Origin: Brachypodius melanocephalos
Lineage: Eukaryota > Chordata > Aves > Passeriformes > Pycnonotidae
Assembly: GCA_013398615.1 (NCBI GenBank)
Contig: VZSR01001755.1
Location: forward strand, 1,892,981-1,956,980
Direction: 5' to 3'
DNA: 64,000 nt
In this document: positions 59,527 through 64,000 of the stretch, piece after piece
Position numbering within the stretch: position 1 is the stretch's first letter
Layout of the letters: each line of letters starts with the position of its first letter
Program-made: the position numbers and the translations under genes
The notes under the pieces: model-generated
Database searches by the model: none
Seen by the model: the letters and a program-made list of their open reading frames with translations, nothing else
Told to the model about the DNA's origin: nothing

Positions 59527-59700
59527 AGACAAATACAAATACAAATGTAAATGTAAATACAAATACAAATACAAATACAGATACAAATACAGATAAAAAA
59601 AAGATTAAAAACCAGATATAAATACAGATATAAATATAGATATAGATATAAATATAGATATAGATATAAATATAGATATAAATATACATATAAATAAAAA
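59527..59700. repeat. AT-rich compound microsatellite
   Basis: (ACAAAT)n, then (ACAGAT), then (ATAGAT)/(ATAAAT) hexamers, followed by A/T-rich low complexity to about 59760. Confidence 0.93.
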
Positions 59701-60539
59701 TATTTCTTCTTTAAAATAATAAAAAATAAGAATAAATAAATAATAAGAAAAATAAGAACAATTTAGGATGAAACTGGAATGCCAAGCCGTGCTGCATCGT
59801 CAGATCCTTTTCTGCAGCTCCTCCAGCAGCCCTGACGAGTTTTAGGCCTGTGTTTTCCTGCCTGTGTGCCTTCCTGGCTTTCAATAGTTATTTTAAAAAG
59901 CAGCACAATAAAGTTTTATTAGACAGAGCAGGCTGGTTCTGTCCTGGGCTGGCCCAATGGCAGCCTTGGGTGGAGGAAGCCCCAAGCCAAGCACAATAAG
60001 GAGAGAAGCTCTGGAATGTGACACTGGCGTTTGTCTCCAGTGGATTCCTCACCTTGGGAGGAAGATTTCACCCCGCAGGAAACTCTTTCTTCTCCCTCAC
60101 TGACAGCTGCAAAAGCAGGGAATTGTTCATCCATCGGGATTCAGAAATAGCTCCGAACCCCACCAAGAGCCCCTGGGCAGCCCAGGAGAGCTCCCCCAGG
60201 GTCTGGGCTGCGTTTGCTGATGCTTTGGTTAAAATTTGAAATATCCTGAGAGATGTGAGCCCTCTCATTTCCCTCTGGAGGCTCTTGCAGCCTGAGAAGC
60301 GGTTTGAAAACTTTTCCCTGCTAAATCCTAAATACTCTCACCCCTTCACAAATTCTCACCCCTTTCCCTTTCACCTGCCTGATTTTAATTTTTCCAATTC
60401 TTTCCCATATCTAGTGGCTGGAAAATGTTCTGAATTAGTAAATTCCTTTCCTGTACAGAGCTGCAAAAGGAGCCCGGGGTCAGCTCCAGGTTTCACACAA
60501 CTGTGGCCAAGCCTGGTGCTGTCCCACCTCTAGAAATGC

Positions 60540-60730
60540 AAATTATATTTACCTGCTGTGAAGAGGCAACATTTAGTAGCCAAATTCCTTTTTATGAGTA
60601 TTCATAAATGCTGTTTGCATAACACATCACCATAATCAGATTTTTTTACTTGGGCCTGTAATGCGATTGTGTAAATTTGTTGTTATCTAAAGGGTTTATT
60701 TTTATTAAACAAGTGAATAGCACAGAACAG
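60540..60730. promoter_or_regulatory. Candidate conserved non-coding element with octamer-like sites
   Basis: Unique AT-rich block with ATGCAAAT at 60537-60544 and TTTGCAT at 60613-60619, opposite orientations of a POU/octamer site, plus ATTCATAAATG. Candidate only. Confidence 0.25.
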
Positions 60731-61049
60731 CAACTTTCCTGTGGCCAGGCTGCCACCTCTTCACAAGATTTTGTTTTATCTTTCAACAGCCTCCTTTTGG
60801 TGCCTTTCCCCATAGGGGATTCCTGGCTCTGTCCAAGGAATTCAGACACCTTTCCCTGGAGAAAACTCCAGTAGGTGAGACCACATAAATCCACATTTTT
60901 CAGGCATATGTGACACAGTTCATCCCACTTGTTTCACTGAAAGGGTTCACTGGGACTTTTTCAGACCTTTAAGAGGAGGATACAAAACCCCAAACCGGTG
61001 TCACTGAATGAATGGGCAAGAATTCCATGAAGAAGCTGGTTTTTAAATT

Positions 61050-61170
61050 TAACACCACTTTAGTCGCTGCACTTCTAACAAAAGTAATTAAAAGCTACAC
61101 AGAATATTGCCTGAAGAGCGTAATTATAACATTTAATTTATAGTAACTGCTGTTTTAGTGGAGCTCATGA
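61050..61170. promoter_or_regulatory. Candidate conserved non-coding element
   Basis: Non-repetitive AT-rich block with AAGTAATTAAAAGC, GCGTAATTATAAC and GGAGCTCATGACTG. Texture only; no alignment. Confidence 0.2.
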
Positions 61171-63105
61171 CTGACAAACTGGAAAACTCCTGGTTTTCAT
61201 TTTTCTTGGGAACTCAACGCTGGTCTCGGCGATCCCAACCCCACAGTTTTCCTTATCAGAACAAAGCACACCTACAGGGCTGTAAAAACTGACACGGGGG
61301 TGGGGAAAACGGTTTTCTTGTGAACTGGAGGAGATTATTCACCTGGATTGTGGCAATAAACGTGCCCTGAGCTTTCCCATGGAGCTCACACATCCCATTT
61401 TGTGCACATTCCCAGAGGTTTCAGGGCTCTTACACAGAGAGGTCGTTTTTGATTCAAGACTGAGCCAGGCCAAAACCACAGATCCCCAAACCTCTTCAGC
61501 TTTCCCAAAAACACAGCTCCTGGTGGGAATTCAACATCTGTCTCCACGGCGAGCTGAGCCAAAGCCTGACCTCCACCATCCCGGCCTTTGGGAAAGTTCC
61601 GGTTCCTGCTCGGAGCTGAGTCTGCTCTCTCCAGAGGGGCCATCCCAGGAAATCCCTGGGGGTGCTGATAAACCCACAAATAATTCTTCTGGGTGTCCTA
61701 TATCCAGGCTGTCTGGTGCCAAAATGTTGTGTCCAGCTCCCTCCAGGTGATATCTATTCAGCGAGCAGCCGTGTGTGTCCCTCTACACCTAGAGGGATTA
61801 ACAGCAGTGGAAAGTATTTGAGGAATTGCAGGTGAGGCATTTCGCTGTGCCCAGGGGGATTTCTGACCTGCTTTTGGTGTTTCCACAAGGTCACCAGCAG
61901 CACTGAAAGCTGTCCCAAGAAATGCAGCCAGCAGAGAGCTGGGATCTTTAAGGAAAGGAGCAATAGGAATAATATTGTTGTATCCCTCACCCTGTGGAGA
62001 AAGCACAGGGTGTCCAACTGCAAATATCCAAGGGATGGTTGAGGATCATCCTGCAGCCCCAGCAGATCCCAGGCCTTTCTTTCAGGGTGGGAAGGTTCTC
62101 CAGAAAAATTCGTGTTTGTCTTGCGTGGTTGTGTGTGGTTTTAGAGATGTTTGAACAGGCAGAGCCCCCCGGGGTGCTCAGCATCCTTCGTGTGCCTCAG
62201 GCACAGCAGAGAGCAGAGCCCTGCAGGCGAGGAAAAGGTTTGGCAACCACAGAGGAGTGAATAAACAGAGATTAAACAAGGCAGTGAGCTCCTCTGTTGG
62301 CAAATCATTTAATTGTTACAAAGATTTCAATCTCCCATGGATCACAGAAACAGAGTGACCTCCCTGAGCCCAGAAATGGGAGTTCTGTGTGCCACTAATT
62401 AACTGTTTGAGTATCCTGAGGTGGGTGAACAGCTCATTATCCGTGATTTGCTGCTCTGGAGCCGAACTCCCGCTCTGGGGGGTGAGGGGAGCTGCATCCC
62501 AAGGGAGCAGGAGAAGGCAGCGCAGAGCATTCCCTGCCTGTTCCTGATCCTGCTGGAGCTGCGTTGGTGACACCCAGCCAATAATCCTGTCACTTCCATC
62601 CCATAATTGCACAAGGAGACACTCCAGGCCGTGCTTTTCCAGGGGATTATTTCAATCCACTGAAAGCTGGAGTCTCTTGGCCTTTGGCCTCCCAGAACCA
62701 CCCAAAGCTCTCAATAATCCCCAGGGCTCTGCTCCCTGTTGTGTCTTTCTCTGACGAATGGAAAACACATTTTCACTTCAAACTAATCCCCATTAAACAG
62801 CGCTGAGACCGGGCAAACCCTTGAGCTGATTCTAATAAAATAAAAATTAAAAAAAAAAAAAAGCACATATTTAGAAACAAATTAGCCTTGTAAGTGAGGC
62901 ACTGCAGGATCGTTCTGTGAAAGCACCTCTGGGCAGGTGGGATTTGCTGCTCCCAGAGGGTTCCTGGGCCTGAGTGACACCAAGCACAGGAAACCCAAGC
63001 CCAGGGCTGAGCTGGGCTCTCCACAACCAGCTCAGGCCATGGTGTAAATTGGAATTGAGGCATCTCAGAGCTGGGAAATGACAGAGCACTGTGGGGTTTG
63101 GTGAA

Positions 63106-63620
63106 AGAGAGGAGTTCTGAACAGGCTGGTCCAGGGAGGGGAGCTCTGCTGGCTCCCCTGGGTGCTGTGAGGGGCACCCAGCACGGGAAGGATGTGGAGC
63201 TGTTGGAGAAGCTTCAGAGGAGGCACCAGGATGATCAGAGGGATGCAGGAAGGCTGAGAGAATTGGGATTGCTCAGCCTGGAGAGGAGAAGCTTTGGGGT
63301 GACCTCATTGTGGCCTTGCAGTGCCTGAAGGAGAGAGAGAATTTACAAGGGATGGGGTGACAGGACACAGGGAATGGCTTCAAGTCACCAGAGGGTAGGG
63401 ATGGATGGGATTTTGGGGTGGAATTGTTCCCTGGGAGGGTGGGCAGGCCCTGGCACAGGGTGCCCAGAGCAGCTGTGGCTGCCCCTGGATCCCTTTAATG
63501 TCCAAAGCCAGGTTGGAGCAGCCTGGGACAGTGGAAGGTGTCCCTGCCCATCCAGGGGTGGAATGGGATGAGCTTTAATGTCCCTTCCAACCCAGCCCAT
63601 TCCATGATTCCATGATTTAG
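63106..63620 (+). mobile_element. CR1 LINE 3' end, longest copy
   Basis: About 510 bp, from AGGAGGCACCAGGATGATCAG and GATTGCTCAGCCTGGAGAG through GGCTGCCCCTGGATCCC to the terminal CCAACCCAGCCCATTCCATG followed by ATTCCATGATT. Confidence 0.95.
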
Positions 63621-63934
63621 CCCAGTGTGTGCTGTGATTTACTGAGAAACTCAGCAGAGTGCTCCGAGCAAGAACCTCAGCTTTGGGCTTTTGGTTAGTG
63701 AAGCCCAAGGAAACAATTCTTTTGGCATGATCCATTGGGCCCTTTCATCTCAAAACCATTTTCCTGGGCCACCTTCAGTGTTGCATAAATGCTGCCCCAA
63801 CAGGCTCCCAGTGTGCCAGGGCTGGAATCCAGCCCCCAGCAACATCCACTGCTCTGCAAAGGTGAAGCATTCCTGGGCAACACCTTTACAAAATGTAGGG
63901 GTTTGTTTTCTTTTCTGTTGTTAGAGCTGGAATT

Positions 63935-64000
63935 AATTGCTTGAGAGATGCGGTTTGTGTTCGGACTCAGGTGTTTATTAATTCTTATCTATGGTACAGT
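63935..64000 (-). mobile_element. LTR (family B, reverse copy, cut by the window end)
   Basis: On the minus strand it reads AAGAATTAATAAACACCTGAG, then a short U5 ending ...TCTCTCA near 63938. It matches the 3' part of the 49384-49735 LTR. The U3 lies outside the window. Confidence 0.6.

Larger units (their letters stand above)
59761..63105. other. KCNJ16 upstream or intronic DNA
   Basis: No gene seen. Two AT-rich unique blocks are listed separately. A poly-A run lies at 62850-62864. Confidence 0.5.

Overview
This is avian genomic DNA. It carries many CR1 LINE 3' ends, which finish in the typical tail ending CATTC(T/C)ATGATTC, together with several endogenous retroviral LTRs, minisatellites, GC-rich promoter-type islands and two assembly gaps. 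There are no closely packed genes. Two complete protein-coding genes are present, both on the minus strand: KCNJ16 (Kir5.1, coding exon 28678..27395) and KCNJ2 (Kir2.1, coding exon 5803..4520). This tandem pair of inward-rectifier potassium channel genes is conserved across vertebrates. In mammals the desert that leads to SOX9 lies beyond KCNJ2, so if the order is conserved it would lie off the left edge here. A songbird or another neoavian bird is plausible, but I cannot name the species.

Layout, left to right. 1-780 is intergenic DNA downstream of KCNJ2. About 785-10832 is the KCNJ2 transcription unit, which can be read almost completely: a distal poly(A) signal, a 3.7-kb AU-rich 3' UTR with a perfect 10-bp stem-loop, the 427-codon reading frame, a 5' UTR with three upstream ORFs, a clear splice acceptor, a 4.7-kb intron, a consensus donor, and a TATA plus CCAAT promoter in a CpG island that is interrupted by an N gap. 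10.9-26.7 kb is the KCNJ16-KCNJ2 intergenic interval. It holds CR1 copies, minisatellites, a cluster of TGAGTAA sites, an orphan CpG island with a TATA box and a CTCF-like motif next to the second gap, and a solo LTR with a duplicated CCAAT-rich U3. About 26.7-28.7 kb is the KCNJ16 terminal exon. 28.7-64 kb should be KCNJ16 5' intron or upstream DNA. It holds repeats (a 33-bp minisatellite, a GAAGA array, three LTR groups and several CR1 copies) and unique AT-rich blocks that look like conserved non-coding elements. I could not place the KCNJ16 5' exons.

The two proteins are related channel subunits. Kir2.1 is a strong inward rectifier that sets resting potential in muscle, heart and neurons. 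Kir5.1 is a modulatory subunit that mainly pairs with Kir4.1 or Kir4.2 in kidney and glia. Both end in a class I PDZ ligand (SEI and SQI). I found no CRISPR array, prokaryotic operon or defence system. The items most worth a second look are a short protein-like ORF antisense to the KCNJ16 5' side, the KCNJ2 uORFs and 3' UTR stem-loop, the orphan CpG island, and the local LTR families.
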